Below, piece by piece: positions 16,113 through 24,918 of a stretch of 64,000 nt of DNA. The position numbers were made by a program, and so were the translations under genes. The stretch spans positions 62,001-126,000 of the forward strand of contig CACALX010000002.1 of the NCBI GenBank assembly GCA_902533445.1, read 5' to 3'. Origin of the DNA: an uncultured Pelagibacteraceae bacterium (lineage in GTDB: Bacteria > Pseudomonadota > Alphaproteobacteria > Pelagibacterales > Pelagibacteraceae). Numbering within the stretch: position 1 is the stretch's first letter; each line of letters opens with the position of its first letter. The notes beneath the pieces were generated by a model. It was not told the origin of the DNA, ran no database searches, and worked only from the letters and a program-made list of their open reading frames with translations.

Positions 16113-16568
16113 ATGAAAAAACTTTTATTTGTTTGTACTGGCAATTCTCATAGAAGTATATTAGCTGAAAGTGTAGTAAATAAATTTCATAAAAATAAAT
16201 TTATTGGTTACAGCGCGGGTAGCAAACCATCTGGAATAATTAATAAATATGTCATTAAATATCTTAATGAAAATAATTTTGATACAAAAAATCTATCTTC
16301 TAAAAACTTTAATAAATTTTTAGATGAAAAAACAATATTTGACCAAGTATTTACCGTATGCAACAATGCCAGTGATGAAGTTTGTCCAGTCTGGCCATCT
16401 CCTGAAAAAATAGTTCATTGGGACATTGAGGATCCTGTTCATATCATTAATGAGCTAGAAAATAGTGATAAACCAAATAAAGAAAAGCTGATTTCAACAG
16501 AAATACATAAAACTTATTCCAATTTAGAAACCAGGATCAATGATTGGATTAAAAATTATGAAAAATAG
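16113..16568 (+). CDS. arsC: ArsC, arsenate reductase (low-molecular-weight phosphatase fold, thiol-dependent)
   Basis: A 151-residue arsenate reductase that converts arsenate to arsenite. The catalytic P-loop CTGNSHRS gives Cys8, Asn11 and Arg14. Cys83 and Cys91 (TVCNNASDEVCPVWP) are the additional redox cysteines that distinguish ArsC from plain phosphotyrosine phosphatases. It overlaps the following aquaglyceroporin gene, and no arsR or arsB is adjacent. Arsenate enters cells through phosphate transporters, so placement inside the phosphate-starvation region is sensible. Confidence 0.92.
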   Translation: MKKLLFVCTGNSHRSILAESVVNKFHKNKFIGYSAGSKPSGIINKYVIKYLNENNFDTKNLSSKNFNKFLDEKTIFDQVFTVCNNASDEVCPVWPSPEKIVHWDIEDPVHIINELENSDKPNKEKLISTEIHKTYSNLETRINDWIKNYEK

Positions 16569-17217
16569 TAAAAAAAAAATAATTTATAGTGAATTCATAG
16601 GTAGTTGCTTCTTAGTAATGATTGTTGTTGGTTCTGGTATCATGGCTCAAAATCTTACTAACGATACTGCTGTTATGTTATTAGCGAATACTATTGCAAC
16701 AGGAGCTGGTTTATTTGTTCTTATAACTGTGTTTTCTGATATATCGGGAGCACATTTTAATCCATTTGTGACACTAAGTATGTTTTTTGCGGGAAGATTA
16801 AAATCAAAATTAATTCATATATATATCTTGTCACAAATATTTGGTTGTCTAGCGGGTGTAGGTTTAGCAAATTTTTTTTTTGAATTACCTATTTATGAGC
16901 TGTCATCTAAAACAAGAGATGGGGTTTATATATTTGTAGCTGAAATAGTAGCAACTTTTGGATTAATTTTAATTATATTTGGATCAATGAAAAGTGGAAA
17001 AGTTGTAACCGCTGCATGTGTTGGTTTTTATATTACAGCTGGATATTGGTTTACTTCATCAACTTCTTTTGCAAATCCTGCTGTTGCAATAGCTAGAACT
17101 TTTACAGATACATTCACTGGAATAAATTATTTAAATACACCTTTATTTATAATTGCAGAGCTATTAGGAACACTGTTAGCAATATTTGTAATAAAAAAAA
17201 TGTTATTTACTAAATGA
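16558..17217 (+). CDS. aqpS: MIP-family channel, AqpS-like arsenite-exporting aquaglyceroporin
   Basis: A membrane channel of about 219 residues with six membrane segments and two half-helices. The first pore motif is NPF (GAHFNPFVT) instead of NPA; the second is canonical NPA with the selectivity-filter arginine (ANPAVAIAR). AqpS next to arsC in Sinorhizobium lets arsenite leave down its gradient, and this arrangement is the same. I prefer the ATG at 16558 over that at 16540; either overlaps arsC. It converges with phnX (8-base overlap). Confidence 0.85.
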   Translation: MKNSKKKIIYSEFIGSCFLVMIVVGSGIMAQNLTNDTAVMLLANTIATGAGLFVLITVFSDISGAHFNPFVTLSMFFAGRLKSKLIHIYILSQIFGCLAGVGLANFFFELPIYELSSKTRDGVYIFVAEIVATFGLILIIFGSMKSGKVVTAACVGFYITAGYWFTSSTSFANPAVAIARTFTDTFTGINYLNTPLFIIAELLGTLLAIFVIKKMLFTK

Positions 17218-18004
17218 TTTTATTTTCAATCTGTTCAATTATTTTCGGTAAATCCTTAATTGTATCAATTACGTAATGTGCACCTATTTTCTTAAACTTA
17301 TGAGAGATTTTTTTTCTAAATTTAAATTTTTCTTTGTTGGTTAATTTATTAAATTCGTGTTCATTTTTGCCAAATTCATTTCCAGAAAATATTACTCCTA
17401 TTACCCACATTCCAGCATTTAATCCCTCCTGTAGTCCAGGAATAGTGTCGTCTACTTTAACGCAATTTGATCCCTTGGTTATATTTAAATCAGAAAAGAT
17501 CCTATAAATTATCTCTGCAGAAGGTCTTCCAATTTTTGTGTATGAGGAACTATATGACACATCAGGTATAAATCCTTGTTTTTTTAATTCTGGCAATATA
17601 ACTTTTAGAATTTCTTCTGAATATCCGGTATTGATTCCTATTTTTATTTTTTTGTTTTTTATAAAATCTAAAGTTTTTTTACTTCCTGATATAAATTTTG
17701 AATGTTTCTTAATTATTTTTTTTAATTCTGGATTAAAAAGTTTAAACAATTTATCAATATCTTTATCTGTTGGTTTTGATTTAAATTTTTTTTTCCACTG
17801 CGTATTAATTTTTCTTGTTGTTAGCAATGCTTTTATATGGGCTCGTTTTTCAATACCCATTGGTCCTATGGCTTGTTTTCGGGTAATTTTAATTCCAAAC
17901 CTATCAAATAATTCAATAAGAACTTGAGATGGCGCAAGGCTTCCAAAATCTATTAATGTACCAGCTAAATCAAATACAATTGCTTCAATATTGGAATTTT
18001 TCAT
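17210..18004 (-). CDS. phnX: PhnX, phosphonoacetaldehyde hydrolase (phosphonatase)
   Basis: A 264-residue HAD-superfamily enzyme that splits phosphonoacetaldehyde into acetaldehyde and phosphate. The nucleophile Asp12 (FDLAGTLIDFGSLAP) and the Schiff-base Lys53 (PMGIEKRAHI) occupy the same positions as in the Bacillus cereus enzyme, and Ala14 of the DxAGT motif is kept. Downstream HAD motifs INTGYS and VKVDDTIPG are present. The aminotransferase PhnW, which makes the substrate from 2-aminoethylphosphonate, is not in this window. A three-unit Pho-like array lies upstream. Confidence 0.9.
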   Translation of the reverse strand: MKNSNIEAIVFDLAGTLIDFGSLAPSQVLIELFDRFGIKITRKQAIGPMGIEKRAHIKALLTTRKINTQWKKKFKSKPTDKDIDKLFKLFNPELKKIIKKHSKFISGSKKTLDFIKNKKIKIGINTGYSEEILKVILPELKKQGFIPDVSYSSSYTKIGRPSAEIIYRIFSDLNITKGSNCVKVDDTIPGLQEGLNAGMWVIGVIFSGNEFGKNEHEFNKLTNKEKFKFRKKISHKFKKIGAHYVIDTIKDLPKIIEQIENKII

Positions 18005-18116
18005 ATGTTTTTTTTCGAATCTGTTAATTAGAATTTAATATTTGAAATTAATTATATCTTTAATTGAATAATAACACTGATTTTATAGCTGTTTATTTTG
18101 ATTTTAACTTGTTTTA

Positions 18117-18149
18117 TTAATGTTACAAAAATATTACAGATTTATTACA
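18117..18149 (-). promoter_or_regulatory. Candidate Pho box (three tandem units) upstream of phnX
   Basis: On the minus strand TGTAATAAATC, TGTAATATTTT and TGTAACATTAA follow each other exactly, each starting TGTAA at 11-base spacing. This is the clearest array in the window and resembles the pstS array (CGTAACAAATC, TGTAATATTAA). It lies about 113 bases before the phnX start and directly abuts the ATG of the divergent TPR gene. Confidence 0.6.
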
Positions 18150-18150
18150 T

Positions 18151-18702
18151 ATGCAGAAAATACTAAATTTCTTATTGATAATTTCAACAGTATTTTTGAC
18201 TTCAGCAGCAAAAACAGATGAGTTAGATTTAAACAAACTTTTGAATAAGTTAAAAGATTGTAATTCACAAAGTGAAGCAAAAATTTTAGAAAAAAGTATA
18301 TGGAATTTGTGGGAAACACATCCATCTAATTTTCAATTAACTATTGACTTAAAAGAAGGCTCAAGACTGGTTCAAAACGGAAATTATATAAGAGCATATG
18401 GGATTTTTAGTAAAATTATAGAAAAAGATCCTAATTGGGCTGAAGCTTGGAATAGACGTGCAACATCTTTATATTTTATGGGTAAGTATAAAAAATCACT
18501 TAGAGATATTGATATGGTTTTAAAACTTGAAAATAGGCATTTCGGTGCTCTAATTGGGAAAGGACAAGTATACTTGAAAATGAAAGATTACGAAAAAGCC
18601 TACAATAGTTATATAGAAGCTTCATATATAAACCCGATGAATACGGATACATTGAATCAAATAAACAAAGTATCCAAATTAATTAAAGAAGAAACAATAT
18701 AA
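18151..18702 (+). CDS. Secreted TPR-repeat protein
   Basis: A 183-residue protein with an N-terminal signal peptide (about residues 1-20, MQKILNFLLIISTVFLTSAA). From about residue 72 it carries two to three tetratricopeptide repeats (WAEAWNRRATSLYFMGKYKKSLRDID and FGALIGKGQVY-type blocks). Similar small periplasmic TPR proteins are common in alphaproteobacteria and probably mediate protein contacts; the partner is unknown. The ATG immediately follows the Pho-like array that I assign to phnX. Confidence 0.8.
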   Translation: MQKILNFLLIISTVFLTSAAKTDELDLNKLLNKLKDCNSQSEAKILEKSIWNLWETHPSNFQLTIDLKEGSRLVQNGNYIRAYGIFSKIIEKDPNWAEAWNRRATSLYFMGKYKKSLRDIDMVLKLENRHFGALIGKGQVYLKMKDYEKAYNSYIEASYINPMNTDTLNQINKVSKLIKEETI

Positions 18703-18750
18703 TTAATTTATCTGTAAAATATCTTTAATATTATTCAAATATAATAACTT

Positions 18751-19251
18751 ATGAATTATTTAAAAAATATTAAGCTTACAAATAATATAACTTTAATTAA
18801 TAAGCCCTTCAAAAAAAAAGAATATTATCATTTCCTAAAAACATCTGATTTATCTTTGGTGGTTGCAGAAATTAAGAAAAACGTTTTTGTTGTAGTTAGT
18901 CAAAAAAGAATTCCAGTTAATAAAATCAACTATGAATTTCCATCTGGTATAATTGATAAAGGAGAAAATTCTATAAGTGCTGCGTGTAGAGAATTTTATG
19001 AGGAAACAGGATATAAAATATTAGGAAAACCAAAAAAATTATTTACAATTAATTGTGAGCCTGGAAGGTTAACAACTAAAATTTATTGCTATTATTCAAA
19101 TAGAATAATTAAAAAAAAAGGACCTGAGAAAGGTATTAAAATTCATTTACTATCTAAAAAAGAAATAAATAAATTAGTTTTAGGTGAAAAATTTTGTAAT
19201 GCCTCTCATGTAGCTTCTTTTTTTAAAGTTTTAAAGGTGCCTACAAAGTAA
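18751..19251 (+). CDS. Nudix hydrolase
   Basis: A 166-residue Nudix protein. The box G-x5-E-x7-RE-x-x-EE-x-G is complete: Gly66, Glu72, Arg80-Glu81, Glu84-Glu85, Gly87 (SGIIDKGENSISAACREFYEE). The overall pattern resembles ADP-sugar pyrophosphatases. It would hydrolyse a nucleoside diphosphate linked to another group; the substrate is not evident. A TGTAAAATATC/TTTAATATTAT pair at about 18713-18734 is weakly Pho-like, and the gene lies between phnX and the polyphosphate genes. Confidence 0.88.
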   Translation: MNYLKNIKLTNNITLINKPFKKKEYYHFLKTSDLSLVVAEIKKNVFVVVSQKRIPVNKINYEFPSGIIDKGENSISAACREFYEETGYKILGKPKKLFTINCEPGRLTTKIYCYYSNRIIKKKGPEKGIKIHLLSKKEINKLVLGEKFCNASHVASFFKVLKVPTK

Positions 19252-19355
19252 GCACCCTTAAAAGATAAAGAATAATGAATTCATTTAATTTATTAATGAT
19301 GAAATATTTCTGATAAATTAATAAAGTATTAAATCTAATTTAAATTAATATTAAA

Positions 19356-20864
19356 TTAATTTGAATAAATTACCCTAGGTTCTAAAAATAATTCTCTTGC
19401 TAAAGCTTTGAATTTTTTCGTAACTTGTTTTGAGATTATCTCTTGATGCTGCGAAGGTATTTTTAAAAAAACAGCATTTCCTCTTTTATACAATCTAAAT
19501 TCTTCTAAAAAAATTGTTGATATGGATGTTAATGCGTGAGCAAATCTTAAAGCAGACCCCACCTGTTTACTTGAAAAAATTTCGTTATTGTTCAGAAAGG
19601 TCAAATATTCTATTTTTGGGTTGTATTTAATACTGCAATATCTCCAATAACAAGATAACGCTATCTGAGTTCTTTCTTTGTGTGATAGCCGTAATAAAGG
19701 AGTGTTTAAGGTTTCTTGAAACACTAATTCAGCCTTTTGAAATGCTCCTAATCCCCAATCCATATGACTCAACACACAAGCCAAATTTAATAATTTTTCA
19801 CTGAAATGCTCATTTCCATCAAATACAGGTTTTATAAAATCAAAATATTTCTTAAAGGTTAAACCCAAATCTCCTCTTTTTATTGCAATGTGTTCTAATG
19901 ATTTCTCAAAAACATCTTTTTCATTAATATTTTTAAAATGATCTCTTGCTAAAGAACCTTCTCTAATTCCACTTATTGAACATATTATATTTTTTGGATT
20001 AGTAATATTCACAATATCACCCAAAATAATTGAACTATAAGGCAAATATGGTGTTCTTGATTTAGATATATATTCCACAGTTTTAAGTTTCGTTTTATTC
20101 ATTGAAGAAATTTTTTCTATAAACTTTAATAAAGAATTACACCCTACTGAGTATTGATGAATTATGTGAACTGGATGATTGTTTTGAAATAAATGTAATT
20201 TAAATAAAGCTCTCCAAGTTCCACCAACTAAATATAAATTTTCGAATTTTTTCTTTGATAACCATTTTTCATCTCTCAGTAATTTTTTAATATATTTAGA
20301 TAGGTTCCTTTTTTTAACAATTGGATTGTTCATAAGTCTCAAAACACCTAATGGTAAAGAAGTTTTATTGGTGATTATTCCATTTTCAACACGAGCCAAT
20401 TCTAGACTTCCACCACCTAAATCTGCTACTAATCCATCAACATTATCAAAACCAATTTTTACACCTTCAGCTGAGCATTCTGCTTCTTCATAACCACTTA
20501 AAATTTCTATTTTTTTTTTAAAAAGTTTTTCTACTTCTTCAACAAAAGGTTTTGCATCCATAGCTTCTCTTAAAACCGCCGTTGCAATTATTTTTAAATT
20601 TGTAATTTTTGAAACATTTAAAATCTCAGAAAACCTTTTTAATACCTTCAAAGCATAAACTGCGCCTGCTTTATGCAATTTTCGTGATTTATCTAGATTC
20701 TTACCAAGTTCACATACTGCTTTTTCATTAAAAAAAGGAACTCTAGATGAGCTAAAATCATCATAAATCAGCATTCTTATAGAATTTGAGCCAATATCAA
20801 TTACAGCTAGTTTTGCTTGTTTAAGTTTTAAATTTTGTTTATTTTTTAATACTTTAATTTCCAT
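19356..20864 (-). CDS. ppx: Ppx/GppA family exopolyphosphatase
   Basis: A 502-residue Ppx/GppA phosphatase of the actin-like ATPase fold. Recognised motifs are VIDIGSNSIRMLI (residues 21-33), ATAVLREA, ILSGYEEAECSAEG and the phosphate-binding DLGGGSLELARV. The C-terminal third is a helical HD-like domain. It releases phosphate from polyphosphate or hydrolyses pppGpp. It lies 1 base downstream of ppk, so polyphosphate synthesis and breakdown are co-transcribed. Confidence 0.92.
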   Translation of the reverse strand: MEIKVLKNKQNLKLKQAKLAVIDIGSNSIRMLIYDDFSSSRVPFFNEKAVCELGKNLDKSRKLHKAGAVYALKVLKRFSEILNVSKITNLKIIATAVLREAMDAKPFVEEVEKLFKKKIEILSGYEEAECSAEGVKIGFDNVDGLVADLGGGSLELARVENGIITNKTSLPLGVLRLMNNPIVKKRNLSKYIKKLLRDEKWLSKKKFENLYLVGGTWRALFKLHLFQNNHPVHIIHQYSVGCNSLLKFIEKISSMNKTKLKTVEYISKSRTPYLPYSSIILGDIVNITNPKNIICSISGIREGSLARDHFKNINEKDVFEKSLEHIAIKRGDLGLTFKKYFDFIKPVFDGNEHFSEKLLNLACVLSHMDWGLGAFQKAELVFQETLNTPLLRLSHKERTQIALSCYWRYCSIKYNPKIEYLTFLNNNEIFSSKQVGSALRFAHALTSISTIFLEEFRLYKRGNAVFLKIPSQHQEIISKQVTKKFKALARELFLEPRVIYSN

Positions 20865-20865
20865 T

Positions 20866-23004
20866 TTAAACTTTTTTTAAATTAAGTTTTTTTGGCTTCA
20901 TTTTCAGTTTTGCTTTTCCTATCCCAGACAGACTTGGATTTTTCATAAAATAATCGTGTGCTGAAAAAGAATCACTTTTACTATATTGAATTTTTTTGTA
21001 ATTACCACTTTCATCAAGAATCCAACTTTGCTTATTATCTAAATAATTTGCTAACATAATTTGATCTAAAACTTGCTCGTGCACTGTTTTATTTTCAATT
21101 GGGACTAGAAGTTCAACTCTTCTGTTCAAATTTCTTGGCATCAAATCAGCAGAAGAAATAAATACTTTAGCATCTCTATTTGGTAACGATTTTCCATTTG
21201 CAAAACAGTAAATTCTAGAATGTTCTAAAAATCTTCCAATAATACTTTTAACAACAATATTTTCAGAATTATTTTTTAAACCTGGTCTTAAACAACAAAC
21301 ACCTCGAACAAATAAATTAATTTTAACACCAACGTTAGATGCTTCATAAAATTTATCAATTATATCAGGGTCAACTAATGAGTTCATTTTAGCCCAAATT
21401 TCAGCTTTTTTTCCTTTTTTTGAATTTAGGATTTCTTTATCAATTTGTTCATTTAAGGTTTTTCTTAAATTTATTGGAGAAATAGAAATTTTATTCAAAT
21501 TTCTTGGTTTTGCATAACCAGTAACATAATTAAAAAACTTTTCGACATCCGACGCTAATTTTTTATCTGAACTAAATAAAGATAAATCAGTATAAATTTT
21601 GGCGTTTACAGGATGGTAATTACCAGTTCCCAAATGTACATAGGTTTGGATTTTGCCTTGTTCCCTTCTCAATATTAATGATGATTTTGCATGAGTTTTA
21701 TATTTAGCAAAACCATAAACTATTTGGACACCTGATTTTTCTAAGCTTCTAGCTAATTGGATATTTGCTTCTTCATCAAATCTAGCTTTTATTTCGATTA
21801 AAGCCGTAACTGCTTTACCATTTTCTGCAGCTACTATAAGCGCTTTAACTATAGGAGAGTCTAGAGTTGTTCTGTATAATGTTTGTTTTATTGCTATAAC
21901 TTTCTTGTCATTGGCTGCTTGATTGAGTAATTCTATAACAGCATCAAAGGTTTCAAATGGATGATGAACAATTAAATCTTTTTTCTTAATAGTTTCAAAA
22001 AAATCATAATTATTTTCTTTTAATCTCTCAACATCCCTGGGATTGAAACTTTTAAATTTTAGTTTCTGATTTTTAACTTTACATATTTGATCAATATCCT
22101 GAATACCAACTAATCCTTCTATATAATAAATATAATCGGCATTTATATTAAGTTTATTTGTTATAAATTTAACTAATTCTTTATTACTATTTTTTAAAAT
22201 TTCTAATCTTACAATGTCACCTGTTCTTCTTTTTTTTAATGCTAACTCAAAAGATCTAACTAGATCTTCAGCTTCTTCTTGAATTTCTACATCACTGTCT
22301 CTAATTACCCTAAAAATCATCTTAAATTCTACTTCATGATCTGGAAATATTTCTGATGCAAAAAAACTTATTAAATCATCAATAATTACATATTTTTTTG
22401 AATTCTTAGTTCCGCTTACTTCAAAAAATCTTGGAAGTGCTTTTGGAATAACAATTATAGAATTTAATATTCTTTTTTTATTTTTCTTCTTCAATTTCAT
22501 TGCCAATGCACGTCCTTGATTAATTATAAATGGAAAAGGATGAGCAGGATCAATTGCAGAAGGAGTTAATAGAGGATAAATTTCTTCATAAAAAATTTTA
22601 AATATTTTTTTTTTCTCAAATTTACTTAAACTTTCTGGCTTTACTAAAATAATATTTGTTTTTTTTAATTGTGATAAGAGTTCCTTATAAATTTTATTTT
22701 GTTTTTTGAGAAGTTTTTTGGTCTCACTAACAACTTCGTTCATTTGCTCTTCAGGATTGAGACCATCGGAACTTAAAGAATCTACTTCTTGTTTTATCTG
22801 ACTAAATAGGCCTGCAACTCGAACCATAAAGAACTCATCAAGATTTGATCCTGCTATAGATAAAAATTTAACTCTTTCATATAGCGGGTTTTCAGCATTT
22901 TGGGCTTCTAAAAGAACTCTATCATTGAATTTTAACCAAGATAATTCCCTATTTATATATTTAGATTTTAATTCTTCTTTATGTTGTTTTTTTATGGCAG
23001 TCAT
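20866..23004 (-). CDS. ppk1: Ppk1, polyphosphate kinase
   Basis: A 712-residue polyphosphate kinase of the PPK1 type. The N domain starts with NRELSWLKFNDRVLLEA. The catalytic phospholipase-D-like core shows the KYKTHAKSSLILR block, whose His is the autophosphorylated residue in E. coli, and EHSRIYCFANG followed by SADLMPRNLNRRVELLVPI. Length matches the family. The ATG is only 14 bases from the divergent sixA ATG, so promoters of the two genes must overlap the opposite coding region. Confidence 0.95.
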   Translation of the reverse strand: MTAIKKQHKEELKSKYINRELSWLKFNDRVLLEAQNAENPLYERVKFLSIAGSNLDEFFMVRVAGLFSQIKQEVDSLSSDGLNPEEQMNEVVSETKKLLKKQNKIYKELLSQLKKTNIILVKPESLSKFEKKKIFKIFYEEIYPLLTPSAIDPAHPFPFIINQGRALAMKLKKKNKKRILNSIIVIPKALPRFFEVSGTKNSKKYVIIDDLISFFASEIFPDHEVEFKMIFRVIRDSDVEIQEEAEDLVRSFELALKKRRTGDIVRLEILKNSNKELVKFITNKLNINADYIYYIEGLVGIQDIDQICKVKNQKLKFKSFNPRDVERLKENNYDFFETIKKKDLIVHHPFETFDAVIELLNQAANDKKVIAIKQTLYRTTLDSPIVKALIVAAENGKAVTALIEIKARFDEEANIQLARSLEKSGVQIVYGFAKYKTHAKSSLILRREQGKIQTYVHLGTGNYHPVNAKIYTDLSLFSSDKKLASDVEKFFNYVTGYAKPRNLNKISISPINLRKTLNEQIDKEILNSKKGKKAEIWAKMNSLVDPDIIDKFYEASNVGVKINLFVRGVCCLRPGLKNNSENIVVKSIIGRFLEHSRIYCFANGKSLPNRDAKVFISSADLMPRNLNRRVELLVPIENKTVHEQVLDQIMLANYLDNKQSWILDESGNYKKIQYSKSDSFSAHDYFMKNPSLSGIGKAKLKMKPKKLNLKKV

Positions 23005-23018
23005 AATATTTAGGAAAT

Positions 23019-23543
23019 ATGTATGAATTATATGTCATGCGTCATGCAAAATCCAGCTGGAGCGACTTAAATTTGAGTGATTTTGAGAGACCTTTAAATG
23101 GACGTGGTAAGAAAAATGCCAAATTGATGCGTGAATTTTTTGTTAAAAAAAAATTTATTTTTGATTATGTAATGGTTTCATCCTCAAAAAGGACTGAAAA
23201 AACACTCAAGATAATTTTAAAAAAACTAAGTAAGCCCAAAAAAATTTTTTCATCAAAAAAACTATATCTTACGAATGAACAAAAAATAATTGATATGATA
23301 AAAAAAGTTTCGAATAAATATAAATCTATACTTTTAATTAACCATGAACCTACCGTTAGAAATTTAGTTAGAGAATTAATTAAAAATAATAACAGTAATA
23401 TATATAAATTATTAAATTATAAATTTTCTACCTGTGCATACGCAAAAATAAATTTTAATATTAATAATTGGAAAGAAATTACAAACAAAGGTATTTTAAA
23501 AGAGTTTGTTAGACCAAAAGATATTCAAGCTTCTAAAGAGTAA
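23019..23543 (+). CDS. sixA: SixA-type phosphohistidine phosphatase
   Basis: A 174-residue histidine-phosphatase-superfamily protein. The RHG-type motif is MRHAKSSWSD with catalytic His9, followed by LNGRGKKNA and a second histidine in INHEPTVRNL. SixA dephosphorylates phosphohistidine in phosphotransfer proteins. It lies head-to-head with ppk1 and tail-to-tail with phoB (19-base overlap), which could link it to phosphate signalling, but the target is not known. Confidence 0.85.
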   Translation: MYELYVMRHAKSSWSDLNLSDFERPLNGRGKKNAKLMREFFVKKKFIFDYVMVSSSKRTEKTLKIILKKLSKPKKIFSSKKLYLTNEQKIIDMIKKVSNKYKSILLINHEPTVRNLVRELIKNNNSNIYKLLNYKFSTCAYAKINFNINNWKEITNKGILKEFVRPKDIQASKE

Positions 23544-24208
23544 CCTGCTGATCTAACAGTTCTAATTAGAGGTTTTGTATTTGCAATATTTATGGCTTGT
23601 CTTAATCTTCTGATATGAACATCAACCGTTCTTGATTCAACATAAATATTTTCACCCCATACATTATTTAGAAGTTGTTCTCTGGAATAAACTCTTTTTG
23701 GATTCTTAATAAAAAAATCTAATAACTTAAATTCTGTTGGTCCAAGTGAAATTTCTTTATTTTTTCTATAAACTCTTTTTGTTATCCTATCTATTTTAAG
23801 GTCAGTAAACTCAACCACATCAATTGAAGATTGAGGTTTAGATCTCCTTAGTAAGGATTTTATTCTTGCATTTAATTCTTTTTGACTAAATGGTTTGGTT
23901 ACATAATCGTCAGCTCCAGTATCGAATGCTTTTAGTTTATCCTCTTCTTCTCCTTTCGCTGAAACCATTATTATAGGAATGTCTTTAAATTTTTTATCTT
24001 TTTTAAGATTTCTACAAATATCTACACCTGATAAATCTGGAAGCATCCAATCCATTAGTATCAAATCAGGATATTTGTCTTTTATTTGTTTAAGAGCATC
24101 CTCGCCATTTTCCGAATAACTTACCTTATGACCTTCTTTTTCCAAATTATACTTAAGTAAAGTAATTATTGAAGTTTCATCTTCTGCGATAAATAAATGA
24201 GCAGACAT
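23525..24208 (-). CDS. phoB: PhoB, phosphate-regulon response regulator
   Basis: A 227-residue OmpR/PhoB-family regulator. The receiver domain (residues 1-120) has the phospho-acceptor Asp in LILMDWMLPDLSG and the conserved Lys in YVTKPFS. The DNA-binding winged helix (residues 130-227) includes RLRQAINIANTKPLIRTVRSAGYSL. It is the last gene of pstSCAB-phoU-phoB, the common alphaproteobacterial order. It presumably binds the tandem 11-base repeats described across this region and is phosphorylated by PhoR (30234-31391). Confidence 0.96.
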   Translation of the reverse strand: MSAHLFIAEDETSIITLLKYNLEKEGHKVSYSENGEDALKQIKDKYPDLILMDWMLPDLSGVDICRNLKKDKKFKDIPIIMVSAKGEEEDKLKAFDTGADDYVTKPFSQKELNARIKSLLRRSKPQSSIDVVEFTDLKIDRITKRVYRKNKEISLGPTEFKLLDFFIKNPKRVYSREQLLNNVWGENIYVESRTVDVHIRRLRQAINIANTKPLIRTVRSAGYSLEA

Positions 24209-24210
24209 TT

Positions 24211-24918
24211 CTATTTCTCTCCAGTTACTATAGACTGTGAACCTTTTGGTCTATCTCCCTCTAAATATGTTCCATTAACTAGAAAATATACTTGTTCAGC
24301 AACGTTCGTTAAATGGTCACCTATTCTTTCAATATTTTTTGTTACAAAAAGTAAATGAGATCCATATTCAATATTTTCTGAATCTGATTTTAAATATTTT
24401 ATAACCTCTTCCATACAATTGTTGGTTAAATCATCTACTTGCTCATCTTTTTCCCAAACGTCTTGTGCTATGTCTGGAGATCTATTCGTGTAAGAATCTA
24501 AAACGGATTTTAATTGTTTTTGAACTAATAAACCTACTCTTTCAATACTTTCGGTAAGTTCATTTGGTAATTTTTTTTTAATCAATTTAGTTCTTTTTGC
24601 AATATTTTTTGCTAAATCACCTACTCTTTCTAAATCAGATGACATTTTTAATGCTGTTACTGTCTCTCTTAAGTCAATTGCCATTGGTTGTCTTAGAGCA
24701 ATCAAGTTAACAACTTCTTGCTCAATTTGAGTTTCAAAATTATCAATTACTGTATCATTATTAATTACATCATCTGCTAATGCATGATCATTTTTACAAA
24801 TTGCCTTAATGGCATTACTAAAAGCTAACTCACAATTTCCACCCATAATTACTAAATCATTTGAAAGGTGTTGTAATTGCTCTTCGTAAGATTTTACTGT
24901 GTGTGGTTTTTCTGTCAT
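24211..24918 (-). CDS. phoU: PhoU, phosphate-signalling regulator
   Basis: A 235-residue all-helical PhoU with two repeated three-helix bundles. The metal-binding E/D-rich patterns appear as SSDLERVGDLAKNIAKR and TKNIERIGDHLTNVAEQV. It couples the Pst transporter to PhoR so that the regulon is off when phosphate is ample. The start overlaps the pstB stop, and phoB follows after 2 bases. Confidence 0.95.
   Translation of the reverse strand: MTEKPHTVKSYEEQLQHLSNDLVIMGGNCELAFSNAIKAICKNDHALADDVINNDTVIDNFETQIEQEVVNLIALRQPMAIDLRETVTALKMSSDLERVGDLAKNIAKRTKLIKKKLPNELTESIERVGLLVQKQLKSVLDSYTNRSPDIAQDVWEKDEQVDDLTNNCMEEVIKYLKSDSENIEYGSHLLFVTKNIERIGDHLTNVAEQVYFLVNGTYLEGDRPKGSQSIVTGEK

Noticed and set aside
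18713-18734. Pho-like pair upstream of the Nudix gene
   Set aside because: TGTAAAATATC/TTTAATATTAT fits the spacing, but such AT-rich matches are expected by chance; kept only as a remark.
19230-19260. Hairpin at the end of the Nudix gene (TTAAAGGTGC/GCACCCTTAA)
   Set aside because: The stem contains a mismatch, lacks a U-tract on either strand and overlaps the stop codon; too weak to call a terminator.
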